Shown: positions 39,244 to 47,567 of the stretch, one piece after another
Position numbering within the stretch: the first letter of the stretch is position 1
Layout: every line of letters begins with the position of its first letter
NCBI GenBank assembly: GCA_030066685.1
Contig: JASJBF010000035.1
Span: 1-59,025, forward strand
Reading direction: 5' to 3'
DNA length: 59,025 nucleotides
Source: Kiloniellales bacterium
GTDB taxonomy: Bacteria > Pseudomonadota > Alphaproteobacteria > Kiloniellales > JAKSBE01
Notes under the pieces: generated by a model
The model's input: the letters and a program-made list of their open reading frames with translations, nothing else
The model's database searches: none
Told to the model about the DNA's origin: nothing
Translations under genes and position numbers: made by a program

Positions 39244-41144
39244 GTCTTGCCCAACTCCTCAAGCTGCAAGCGATAGAGCCGCGCCGTGACCTTGGCGGTC
39301 TTGACGATGTCCCTGACCAGCTGCGGCGTCAGGATGCCGCTGTCGAAGGCCGCCCACATCTTATCCAGGTGCCGGTCGTCGTTGTCGCCGTGGTAGAGCA
39401 GGAAGCTGACCTGTTCCGGCGACAGGCCGAGCTGGTCCTGGAAGGCCTGGCCCCACTTCAGGGCGAGGCGGTTGCCCAGGCCCTCGATGATGAACATGGC
39501 GCCCAGGAGGTCGATGGGGTTCTCGCGGCTGGCCTTGTGGAACATCCAGGCCGAGAGCGCCTCGGAGCCGATGTTCTTCTCGGCACTCTGGATCTCTTCC
39601 AGGCGGCCGCCGACCGCGACGTAGTTGCGCTCCAGCATCTGGAAGTCGCGGTGCTCCTCGTGGGCGTGGCCGAGGAAGGTCGAGCGCAGGTCGAAGCCCT
39701 CGGCGGTGATGTTGGAGGCGGCGCGGGCGATCCAGCGCGCGCCCTCGACGACCTGCTGGCGCAGGTTCAAGAGCACCAGCTTGTAGTCCTCGAGGCGCAG
39801 CTTGCCCCGGTTCAGCTTGTCGATGACCGGGACCCGGTTGAGCTCGGCCTCGAAGTCGGACCAGACCAGGGTCAGCTGCCGGATCAGCGAGGCCTTGAGC
39901 TCGGCGGCCGAGGGCGCTTCCCCCGCGGTCGCCGGCACGGCGGAAATCGGGACGGTCTCGACCCCAGCGCCCTTGGCCTCGGCCTCTTCGGGCCCGACCA
40001 CGGTCAGCAGCATGGTCGCGACGATAAAGCGGCCGCTCTCCGGGACCACGCAGAGGATCTGCTGGCCCGGCGCCAGCGCCCGCTCGTTGAAGAGCTCCTC
40101 GAGCATGATGAAGATCGAGGCCGAGCCGGTGTTGCCCTTGCTGGCCAGGTTGGTGAAGAGCCGGTCCTCGTCGATGGGACAGCCGGCCTCGGCCGCGGCC
40201 CGGATCGTCTTGCCGCGGAAGACCTCCGAGGAGAAGTGGTAGAGGGCGTGGTCGACCGCCGCGGGATCGATGCGGCCGGCCTCGACCAGCTCGAAGTAGC
40301 GGCGCACCCCGAGCAGGACGATGTTGTCCAGCAGCTTGAGGTCCTGGCGCAGGTGGAAGGCGCCGTCGGCCACGGCCTCCTGCAGGCTGGGGTAGTTGCT
40401 CCAGGGCAGGCCGGGGCGGTTGCCGCCGGTCTTCAGCGCGCCGCCGTACATGCAGGTCTCGAAGCGGCCGGCGTAGGACACCAGGTCGACGAACTCGACC
40501 CGCAGCGACAAGCCCTGGCGGTTCGGCCGGTCCTCCAGGACCATGGCGCCGGCGCCGTCGGAGAGCATCCAGCGCAGGAACTCGCTGTCGGTGCTGGTCT
40601 CGGCGCCCTGCAGGTAGCCGGCGCGCAGGAACCGGCTGGCGAACTCGGAGGCGCAGACCAAGCCGTTGCGCCGCTGGCCGCCGAGGATGTTCGACCAGGC
40701 CGACTTCACCGCCATCATGCCGCTGGCGCAGAAGCTAAGGAAAGAGGCGATCTCGGCCTGAGGCAGGCCCAGCTCGCCCTGGACCTGGCTGGCGAAGCCG
40801 GGGGCCAGGAGGTCGCCCTGGGAGGAGGCGGCGGCGAGCATCTCCAGCTCGCCCAGAGTCAGCTCGCTGCGGCCCAACGCGTCGCGCGCCGCCGCGGCGG
40901 CCATGCCGGCGTTGCTGTGCAGCGGCCGGCCCTCCCGGTCGAGCGCGTAGTGGCGGGTGGCGATGCCGTTCTGCTGCAGCGCCTTGTTCTTGATCCGCCG
41001 CTGCCGGGCGTCGAGGGGGCCGAGGAAGCCCTCGACCGCGTCATTGCCGACCGGCGCGCCCGGCAGGAACTTGCCCAGAGCGGTGATGTAGGCCCGCCGG
41101 TCGCCGCTCGCCTCGACGGGCCTGATCAGGGCGCCGGCGGTCAC
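39240..41144 (-). CDS. StlD/DarB-type beta-ketoacyl synthase III fused to a haem-oxygenase-like diiron domain
   Basis: A 634-residue two-domain enzyme. Residues about 18-385 are a FabH-fold ketosynthase starting YITALGKFLPGAPVGNDAVE, the signature opening of the StlD/DarB family (dialkylresorcinol and cyclohexanedione synthases). The Cys-His-Asn triad is visible: Cys 139 (SFCASG), His 303 (LYHFSS), Asn 338 (KGNTGS). Residues about 415-634 are an all-helical 'iron-containing redox enzyme' domain with candidate ligands Glu 468, HEEH at 495-498, Glu 554 and DDRH at 589-592, like haem-oxygenase-like diiron oxidases (UndA relatives). It would condense acyl chains and then oxidise or cleave the product. 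GTG start overlaps the acyl-ligase stop (GTGA). Confidence 0.85.
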   Translation of the reverse strand: MTAGALIRPVEASGDRRAYITALGKFLPGAPVGNDAVEGFLGPLDARQRRIKNKALQQNGIATRHYALDREGRPLHSNAGMAAAAARDALGRSELTLGELEMLAAASSQGDLLAPGFASQVQGELGLPQAEIASFLSFCASGMMAVKSAWSNILGGQRRNGLVCASEFASRFLRAGYLQGAETSTDSEFLRWMLSDGAGAMVLEDRPNRQGLSLRVEFVDLVSYAGRFETCMYGGALKTGGNRPGLPWSNYPSLQEAVADGAFHLRQDLKLLDNIVLLGVRRYFELVEAGRIDPAAVDHALYHFSSEVFRGKTIRAAAEAGCPIDEDRLFTNLASKGNTGSASIFIMLEELFNERALAPGQQILCVVPESGRFIVATMLLTVVGPEEAEAKGAGVETVPISAVPATAGEAPSAAELKASLIRQLTLVWSDFEAELNRVPVIDKLNRGKLRLEDYKLVLLNLRQQVVEGARWIARAASNITAEGFDLRSTFLGHAHEEHRDFQMLERNYVAVGGRLEEIQSAEKNIGSEALSAWMFHKASRENPIDLLGAMFIIEGLGNRLALKWGQAFQDQLGLSPEQVSFLLYHGDNDDRHLDKMWAAFDSGILTPQLVRDIVKTAKVTARLYRLQLEELGKT

Positions 41145-44100
41145 GCGGCCGCCTCGCCCAGGACTTCCCGGCGCGCCAGGGTCGTGGCCCCGACGTAGTC
41201 GGTCTTGCCGGTGCCCAGGACCGGAAGTCGCTTCACCGGCAGCACGGTCTTGGGAACCATGAGCTCGGTCGCGCCCTGGCTGCGGGCCCAGTCGCGCAGG
41301 ACCGGCAGCGCCGCGTCCTCCTGCTCGGTCACCAGGATGAGCTGCTCGCCCTTGCGCGCATCGGGCAGGCTGACCACGGCGTGCAGGCTGTCGGGCCAGA
41401 GGCCGCCGGCCAGGGTTTCGACCGCCGAGAGCGAGACCATCTCGCCGGCGATCTTGGCGAAGCGCTTGGCCCGGCCGAGGATGCGGATGTAGCCCTCGGC
41501 GTCGATGTCGACGATGTCGCCTGTGTCGTACCAGCCCTCGGGCGGGGGCTCGAGCTGCCCGGGGTTCTCGGCCCGCAGGTAGCCGAGCATGACGTTGGGG
41601 CCGGAGACCGAGAGGCGCTGTCCGTCCTCGATGCCCGGGACCGGCTCGAGCCGCGCCTCCATGCCGGGCAGCAGACGGCCGACCGTGCCGGCCTTGAAGT
41701 TCATCGGCGTGTTGACCGCCAGGACCGGCGCGCATTCGGTGGCGCCGTAGCCCTCGAGGATGCGCTTGCCGAACTTCTCCGCCCAGGTGCGGTGGGTCTC
41801 CTCGCGAATCTTCTCGGCACCCGCGAAGATGTGGCGCAGGGCGTAGAAGTCGTAAGGGTGCGCGACCCGGGCGTAGCCGGTCAGGAAGGTGTCGGTGCCG
41901 AAGAGGATGGTCGCGTTGATGGCGTAGGCGATCTCCGGGACGATGCGGTAGTGCAGCGGCGAGGGATAGAGGAAGGTCCGGGTCCCGGCGAAGAGCGGCA
42001 GCAGCATCCCGCCGGTCAGGCCGAAGGCGTGGAAGACCGGCAGGGCGTTGAGGACCACGTCGGTAGGGTTGAAATCGACCCGGGCCGCCAGCTGGTTGCA
42101 GTTGGCCAGGATGTTGGCGTGACTGAGCACCACGCCCTTGGGCGTGCCCTCGGAGCCGGAGGTGAAGAGGACCACCGCCGGCGAATCGGGATCGCGGCTC
42201 GCCTTGTGCAGGCCGAAGCGCAGCAGGACCTTCCGCCACAGGCCGAGCAGCTTGTCGCCCAGACCCAGGCTCTCGCGCAGGTCCTCCAGGTAGACCAGCT
42301 CGACCTGCTCGGCGAGGGCGGCCGCCGTCTCCCCCAGGCGCGCCATCTCGATGAAGCGGCGCGAGGTGTAGACGGTCTCGATCTCCGCCGCCTTGCAGGC
42401 CGAAAGCAGGTTCGCCGGCCCGGCGGTGAAGTTGAGCATGGCGGGCACCCGGCCGAAGGCCTGGAGCCCGAAGAAGGTGACCGCGACCGCGGCGGTGTTG
42501 GGCAGCAGCACGCCGGCCATGCCGCCGCGCGGCACCTTGCGCGCCATGCGCGCGCCCAGCACCAGGCTGCCCAGCGCCAGCCGGTCGTAGTGCAGCGGCT
42601 CGCGGTTGATGTCCTCCAGCACCTCGTGCCCGCCGCCCTGGACATAGCGCGCTTCGAGCAGGGCCTCGAAGAGGCTGCGGGCCTTGCGGCTCTGGGTCTC
42701 GAAGATCATCTGCGACATGACGTCGTAGAGCTGCCGGCCGATCGCCTGGCGCCGGCGCCGGCCCTTGAGGTCGTCCGGGACCTCGAAGCGGCGGGGCGCC
42801 AAGACGGTCACGGTGATCTTGGGGAAGAAGCGCCGGCGCAGCTTGCCCTTGAGGCGGGTGAAATGGCTGTGCTGGGCGCCCTCGATCCGCACCGGGACCA
42901 CGGTCGCGCCGGCCTTGTCGGCGACCATGCCCGGGCCGTCGTAAACCTTCATCAGGGAGCCGGTCACGGTCAGGCGGCCCTCGGGGAAGATCACGCAGTG
43001 CTTGCCCTTGGCGACCTCGCGGATCAGCGCCTTGGTCGAGAGCGGCCTGGTCGGGTCCATGGGAAAGGCATCGACCAGCTTCATGAAGGGCCGCACCCAC
43101 CAGCGCCCGGCCATCTGGGTATCGATGGCGAACATCGGCCGCCCGGGCAGCAGCGCGGCCAGCAGCGGGCCGTCCAGGAAGGAGGCGTGGTTGACCACGA
43201 TGACCGCGGTGTCGCCGGCGGCCTTGATGTGCTCCAGCCCGCGGACCTCGGCCCGGTAGAGCAGCTTAAAGACCGCCGAGATGAAGCCCTTGATCACGTG
43301 GTGCGACAGCAGCCGGCAGGCCTTGACCGCGACCAGCACGTTGGCGAGCGCGGTGACCAGGAAGATCTCCGCGATGCTCAGGCCGAGCTCGAGCAGCAGG
43401 GCGCAGGCCCCCGCCGCCGCGACCATGAAGAGCGCGTTCATCACGTTGTTGCTGGCGATGACCCGGGCGCGGGCTTCCGGCGCGGCCTCGCTCTGCAGGA
43501 TCGCGTAGAGCGGCACGATGAAGTAGCCCGAGGCGGCCGAGAGCAGAAGCAGGTCGACCAGGACCCGCCAGGCGCCGGGCGAGGCCAGGTAGGCGGCCAG
43601 GCCCAGCTCGGCGCCGCTGGGCGCCAGGCGGGTGCTGGCGAAGTAGAGGTCGAGGGAGAAGATCGCCATGCCGAGTGCGCCGAAGGGCACGGTGCGGGCC
43701 GAGATCTCGCCCTTCAGCAGGCGCTCGCAGAGCACCGAGCCGACTCCGATGCCGACCGAGAAGACCGTCAGGAAGAGGGTGAGCACGTCCTCGTTGCCGC
43801 CGAGCTCGGCCTTCACGTAGCTCGGCGCCTGGGTCAGGAAGACAAAGCCGACCAGCCAGAACCAGGAGATGCCGAGGATCGACAGGAAGATCGACTCCTT
43901 CTCGGCCGAGTAGCGCAGCAGCCTCACCGTCTCGCCGAGGACGTTGTAGTTGACCTTGAGCTGGGGCGCGGCCGCCGGCGCCCGGGGAATCGCCAGGCTG
44001 GCCAGCCAGCCGGCCGCGGCGACGGCCAGGATCATACCGATCACCAGGTCGCTGCCGTCACCGCGCAGGATGACCTGGGTGCCGGCGATCATGCCGAAGA

Positions 44101-44572
44101 GGATCGCCAGGGAGGTGCCGGCTTCGATCACCGCGTTGCCGGCGACCAGCTCTTCCCGCTTCAGGTGGTCCGGCAGGATTCCGTACTTCAACGGGCCGAA
44201 GAAGGTCGACTGCAGGCCCATGAAGAACAGCACGGCGAGCAGGAACTCCGGCTGCTGCGTCGCGAAGCCGAAGGCGGCCAGGCCCATGATGCCGACCTCG
44301 AGCAGCTTCACTCCCCGGATCATGCGCGCCTTGTCGAACTTGTCGGCGAGTTGGCCGGCGGTTGCCGAGAAGAGGAAGAAGGGCAGGATGAAGAGGCCGC
44401 CGGCCACGGTGACCAGCAGCTCGCCCTGCCCGGGCTCCTGCACCAGGCGGAAGGTGATCAGGGTGACCAGCGCGGTCTTGAAGAGGTTGTCGTTGAAGGC
44501 GCCCAGGAACTGGGTGACGAAGAGCGGCAGGAAGCGCCGGTTCCCCAGGATCTGATAGGCTGACTTCGACAT
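41141..44572 (-). CDS. LplT-PlsC-Aas fusion: lysophospholipid transporter, acyltransferase and acyl-ACP/CoA ligase
   Basis: A 1143-residue three-part protein. Residues about 1-410 are an MFS transporter of the LplT type (FLGAFNDNLFKTALVT near the start). Residues about 440-620 are a PlsC acyltransferase with NHASFLD (HX4D, near 459) and FPEGR (near 529). Residues about 650-1140 are an adenylate-forming ligase with TSGSEGTPKG (near 804), GYGATECAP, YDTGD (near 1014) and GRAKRFAKIAGEM. The architecture is known from proteobacteria and serves lysophospholipid re-acylation. Here it could activate fatty acids for the downstream ketosynthase. ATG at 44572 follows AAGGGGGCAACGAG; the GTG at 44593, overlapping the upstream stop, is the alternative. 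Confidence 0.9.
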   Translation of the reverse strand: MSKSAYQILGNRRFLPLFVTQFLGAFNDNLFKTALVTLITFRLVQEPGQGELLVTVAGGLFILPFFLFSATAGQLADKFDKARMIRGVKLLEVGIMGLAAFGFATQQPEFLLAVLFFMGLQSTFFGPLKYGILPDHLKREELVAGNAVIEAGTSLAILFGMIAGTQVILRGDGSDLVIGMILAVAAAGWLASLAIPRAPAAAPQLKVNYNVLGETVRLLRYSAEKESIFLSILGISWFWLVGFVFLTQAPSYVKAELGGNEDVLTLFLTVFSVGIGVGSVLCERLLKGEISARTVPFGALGMAIFSLDLYFASTRLAPSGAELGLAAYLASPGAWRVLVDLLLLSAASGYFIVPLYAILQSEAAPEARARVIASNNVMNALFMVAAAGACALLLELGLSIAEIFLVTALANVLVAVKACRLLSHHVIKGFISAVFKLLYRAEVRGLEHIKAAGDTAVIVVNHASFLDGPLLAALLPGRPMFAIDTQMAGRWWVRPFMKLVDAFPMDPTRPLSTKALIREVAKGKHCVIFPEGRLTVTGSLMKVYDGPGMVADKAGATVVPVRIEGAQHSHFTRLKGKLRRRFFPKITVTVLAPRRFEVPDDLKGRRRRQAIGRQLYDVMSQMIFETQSRKARSLFEALLEARYVQGGGHEVLEDINREPLHYDRLALGSLVLGARMARKVPRGGMAGVLLPNTAAVAVTFFGLQAFGRVPAMLNFTAGPANLLSACKAAEIETVYTSRRFIEMARLGETAAALAEQVELVYLEDLRESLGLGDKLLGLWRKVLLRFGLHKASRDPDSPAVVLFTSGSEGTPKGVVLSHANILANCNQLAARVDFNPTDVVLNALPVFHAFGLTGGMLLPLFAGTRTFLYPSPLHYRIVPEIAYAINATILFGTDTFLTGYARVAHPYDFYALRHIFAGAEKIREETHRTWAEKFGKRILEGYGATECAPVLAVNTPMNFKAGTVGRLLPGMEARLEPVPGIEDGQRLSVSGPNVMLGYLRAENPGQLEPPPEGWYDTGDIVDIDAEGYIRILGRAKRFAKIAGEMVSLSAVETLAGGLWPDSLHAVVSLPDARKGEQLILVTEQEDAALPVLRDWARSQGATELMVPKTVLPVKRLPVLGTGKTDYVGATTLARREVLGEAAA

Positions 44573-44589
44573 CTCGTTGCCCCCTTGGC

Positions 44590-45519
44590 TCACAAATCGT
44601 CGCGCGTCTCGGCCGGTCCGAGCCGGCCGTGATCGAGGAAGCTGCGGGTCGCCGCGATGGCGTCGCCGTCCTCAGCTATGAAGGTATGCAACGCGTCGAC
44701 GCGCAAGGCCGCATCGCCGCCCTTGAGCGGCGTCTCGGCGACCCGGACCACGCCGTCGTCGTCGCCCGGCAGCAGCGGGTTGTAGCCCCGGCCCGCGCAG
44801 CAGCCGCCGGCGATGATGCCGAGCGCGACCTCGTCGGGCAGCGCCGCCGGCAGCACCTTGCCTTCGGCCAGGTCCGCAAAGCTCGGCCCGAGCAGGAAGC
44901 GCGCAGGCGTCCAGCGGTCGAGCTTGCGGGCGATCAGCGCCCCCTGGTTGGGCGGCGCCAGCATGACGACCGGGCCCAGGGCCACCCGCTTGCGCCAAGC
45001 CGGATCCTGGGCCAGGGCCGCGCGCAGCACCAGCGCCCCGAGGGAATGGGTGACGAAGGAGACCTTGTTCACCCGCGGATGCTGGTCGAGCAGAGCATTC
45101 AGCCAAAGGCCGTGGGATTCTAGGTCCCGGGTTACGCTGGGATAGCGCAGGGCGACAACCAGGCGGCCCTCGGAATCCAGCGCCGGCTTCAGGTCGCCGA
45201 ACATCGCCGGCGTCCGGCCCAGGCCGTGCAGCAGGATCACCAGCTCGCCGGGCGCCGCCTCGGGGCGCAAGGCCGCGTAGGCGCCCCCGCAGGCTTCGCC
45301 GAACCCGCGCTCGACCACCTCGCCGGCCGGATCGAGGACCCGGCAGCGTCCGCTGACGGCCTGGGCCTGGAGACGCCAGCCCGCCGAGAGCGCCCGGTCC
45401 TGCCAGAGCTGGGTCTCGGCAAAGACCAGGAGGCCGCCGGCGGCGAGAAGCAGAACCGCGAGAAGGCCGCGGCGCAGCCAGCGGCTCGGCTTGGGGCCAG
45501 GGCGGGTCGGCGCGGCCAT
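44590..45519 (-). CDS. membrane-anchored alpha/beta hydrolase, lipase-like
   Basis: A 309-residue alpha/beta hydrolase with an N-terminal membrane anchor (LLAVLLLAAGGLLVFAE, about residues 19-35). The oxyanion-hole segment VILLHGLGRTP and nucleophile elbow FVTHSLGALV are clear; a late His in ALHTF (near residue 279) may complete the triad. The fold is closest to short lipases and PGAP1-like hydrolases. It follows the TetR gene by four bases and precedes the LplT-PlsC-Aas gene, so it may release fatty acids for the pathway. Confidence 0.85.
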   Translation of the reverse strand: MAAPTRPGPKPSRWLRRGLLAVLLLAAGGLLVFAETQLWQDRALSAGWRLQAQAVSGRCRVLDPAGEVVERGFGEACGGAYAALRPEAAPGELVILLHGLGRTPAMFGDLKPALDSEGRLVVALRYPSVTRDLESHGLWLNALLDQHPRVNKVSFVTHSLGALVLRAALAQDPAWRKRVALGPVVMLAPPNQGALIARKLDRWTPARFLLGPSFADLAEGKVLPAALPDEVALGIIAGGCCAGRGYNPLLPGDDDGVVRVAETPLKGGDAALRVDALHTFIAEDGDAIAATRSFLDHGRLGPAETRDDL

Positions 45520-45523
45520 GGAG

Positions 45524-46096
45524 CTATGCCGATCCGCCGAGGGTCAGCCAGCAGGCCTCGCTGAGGCGCTCCGAGAGCGCCGTCATCGGCTCGCCGATCT
45601 GGCCGTAGACCTTGAAGAGCGCCGGCTGCAGCACGACGCCGAAGACCAGGGCGTTGGCGACATCGGGATCCTGCGCCGGGATCTCGCCGCGCTGGATCGC
45701 ATCCTCGATGACGCCGCGCACGACCCGGACCGGGGTCCGGGCATCTGGCGGCATCTTCTGGATCTCGCCGTGCTGAACCAGGAGCAGGAAGCGGAACATG
45801 TCCGGATCCTCCTCGAAGAGCACGCAGAAAGCGCGGACCATCGCCGCCAGCTTCCGGCGCAGGCCGGTCTCACGGCCCTGGAGCTCGTCGAGCTCGCCGG
45901 CCAGACGCAGGTAGTTGGCCGAGAAGAGCTCGTGCACCATGGCGTCCTTGCCCTCGAAATGCCGATAGATCGCACCCTCGGAAATGCCCGCCCCGGCCGC
46001 GATGTCGCGGGTCGTCGTCTGATCGACGCCCTTCTCGGCGAAGAGCTTGATCGCCGAGGTCTCGATCTTCGCTTTGGTGGCCAAAGCCCGCGGCAT
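45524..46096 (-). CDS. TetR-family transcriptional regulator
   Basis: A 190-residue TetR regulator: N-terminal helix-turn-helix TTRDIAAGAGISEGAIYRHF at about residues 30-49, and a variable ligand-binding C-terminal domain. A perfect dyad, AAGTGA-N4-TCACTT, lies 17 bases upstream of its start (46114-46129), consistent with autorepression of the whole operon. The ligand is probably an acyl chain or acyl-CoA given the downstream genes; that is inference. Confidence 0.93.
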   Translation of the reverse strand: MPRALATKAKIETSAIKLFAEKGVDQTTTRDIAAGAGISEGAIYRHFEGKDAMVHELFSANYLRLAGELDELQGRETGLRRKLAAMVRAFCVLFEEDPDMFRFLLLVQHGEIQKMPPDARTPVRVVRGVIEDAIQRGEIPAQDPDVANALVFGVVLQPALFKVYGQIGEPMTALSERLSEACWLTLGGSA

Positions 46097-46113
46097 GGCA
46101 TTCCCTCTAAAGT

Positions 46114-46129
46114 AAGTGAATACTCACTT
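46114..46129. promoter_or_regulatory. TetR operator palindrome
   Basis: AAGTGA-ATAC-TCACTT, a perfect 6+6 dyad, about 17 bases before the TetR start. Many TetR/AcrR regulators of fatty-acid or efflux genes bind sites of this form (AAGTGAGTATTCACTT). The next divergent gene (cupin) starts 190 bases away, so the site mainly serves the minus-strand operon. Confidence 0.75.
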
Positions 46130-46319
46130 GCGATCTTCGGTTCTGGATTTCAAGGCCCCAAGTTCTTTTTGCCACCGGCAAGGGCGGAACTGTGCCAGAT
46201 TGTCGCGCAGAGCGCCCGGACTCCTTTCGTCGGCAGCGCGGCATGAAATCCGACAAGACCCTGACTCTCCTGGACAAGCGCGAAGTTCCAGCTCCAATGA
46301 TTAAGCAAGACGGAGCAAA

Positions 46320-46682
46320 ATGAACCAATCGTTAACCATGACCGAAGCGTGCCCCCGGCACGAGGTTTTCGACTGGGGAGAGATGGCCTGGCTCCTGGAC
46401 GCGGGCAGCTACGCCGGGGCGGACCTCAGCCTGGCGAGGATGACCCTCCGGCCCGGCTGCGCGGCGCCGCGGCACCGGCATCCGGACTGCCAGGAGGCGC
46501 TGCACCTCCTGTCCGGACGCGTCGAGCTTCGGGTCGACGGCGCCGTTCGGGTCCTGGAGGCCGGCGACACGGCCCTGGTGCCCGAAGGCCGGCCGCACGA
46601 CCTGCGCAACCCCGGGAGCCGTCCGGCGGTGCTGATGATCGCCTACGGCTCCGGGGCCAGGCGCTACCAGCCGCTCGCTTGA
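46320..46682 (+). CDS. cupin-domain protein
   Basis: A 120-residue single-cupin protein. Metal motif one is visible as PRHRHPDCQEALHLLSGRVE (HxH and Glu), and motif two as GDTALVPEGRPHDLRN. Such proteins are often metal-binding dioxygenase-like or sensor proteins; the substrate cannot be read. ATG after GACGGAGCAAA. It is transcribed divergently from the TetR operon and alone. Confidence 0.88.
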   Translation: MNQSLTMTEACPRHEVFDWGEMAWLLDAGSYAGADLSLARMTLRPGCAAPRHRHPDCQEALHLLSGRVELRVDGAVRVLEAGDTALVPEGRPHDLRNPGSRPAVLMIAYGSGARRYQPLA

Positions 46683-46823
46683 GCGCGCTACGCAGTATTT
46701 CTTTCGCCTTTTAGCTGGTCATATATTCTTAAGTCGCTGTCTCTTAGGCTTTTCTTCGGTCCTACTCCAACTGAGCAAGAATTGGAGACGGACATAGCAG
46801 AAGAGTAGAGAGAGGAAAGCCGA

Positions 46824-47186
46824 ATGCCAGCGACGATCACCCCCGTCGGCGTGACCGCCGTCGCCGTCCCCGAGCGGCGCCGCAATGCCCGCCAGTCCTG
46901 CAACATCAAGGCCTGCGTCGTGCAGTGCGGCTTCGAGTACGCCTGTGTCCTGACCAACATCTCCGCCGGCGGCGCCTGCCTGATCTCACCCTGCCTGCTG
47001 GAGGAGATGCAGCTGCTGCGCTTGGAGATCGTCGGCTTCGGCGGAGTCACGGCCGTCGTGCGCTGGACCGAGGACGGCGAGACCGGGGTCGAGTTCCACA
47101 GCAATGCCGAAACCGCCAGCCGGCTCGAGGACTTTCTGGCGCAGGCCGCCGCCCGGCCGGAGGCCGTAGTAGCGGGAAGCTGCTGA
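46824..47186 (+). CDS. PilZ-domain protein (c-di-GMP binding)
   Basis: A 120-residue single PilZ domain. The c-di-GMP motifs are visible: ERRRNAR near residue 18 (RxxxR type) and NISAGGACL near residue 45 ([D/N]xSxxG). A beta-barrel follows (VVRWTEDGETGVEF). It is likely a stand-alone c-di-GMP adaptor. ATG after AGAGAGGAAAGCCGA. No partner gene nearby reveals its output. Confidence 0.9.
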   Translation: MPATITPVGVTAVAVPERRRNARQSCNIKACVVQCGFEYACVLTNISAGGACLISPCLLEEMQLLRLEIVGFGGVTAVVRWTEDGETGVEFHSNAETASRLEDFLAQAAARPEAVVAGSC

Positions 47187-47190
47187 GCCG

Positions 47191-47242
47191 CCGAGCCGGA
47201 CCCGCGCGAAGGGCCGGCTCGGAAGCTTGGGATCCGAGCCGG
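47191..47242. repeat. three-copy inverted repeat between PilZ and sorB
   Basis: CCGAGCCGG occurs at 47191-47199 and 47234-47242, with its complement CCGGCTCGG at 47214-47222 between them. Two mutually exclusive hairpins are possible. It lies in the convergent 63-base gap and may end both transcripts, though there is no T-run. Confidence 0.4.
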
Positions 47243-47249
47243 CCCTGCG

Positions 47250-47567
47250 CTACTGCGAGCCCGCGCCGCGGCCGTCGATGCCGTAGTGCTCGGCGAGGTA
47301 GTCGATGATCAGGTCCAGGGTCTCCCGGTCCAGTTCCGGCATGCCCTGCTCCTCGACCATCCACTCCATGGTCTCCGCCCAGGCGTCCCGGCTCAGGCCC
47401 TGCTGCTTGACGATCATCAGGGAATGGCAGGCACCGCAGAGGCCGTAGACCTCCTCCCGCCCGGCGCCCACCGGCAAGCCGTCCCACTCGTCGGCGGCCG
47501 CGGCCCAGATGCCGCAGCCCAGGGACAGGACCGGCGCCAGCGCGGCCAGTAGCAGGCGCCGCCTCAT
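47250..47567 (-). CDS. sorB: sulfite dehydrogenase cytochrome c subunit
   Basis: A 105-residue exported monohaem cytochrome c: signal peptide, then CGACH haem-binding motif near residue 45, with downstream Met (EQGMPE) as candidate axial ligand. It overlaps sorA by ATGA, the standard sorAB arrangement, and would pass electrons from SorA to the respiratory chain. Symbol given by context and size, not by a unique motif. Confidence 0.85.
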   Translation of the reverse strand: MRRRLLLAALAPVLSLGCGIWAAAADEWDGLPVGAGREEVYGLCGACHSLMIVKQQGLSRDAWAETMEWMVEEQGMPELDRETLDLIIDYLAEHYGIDGRGAGSQ

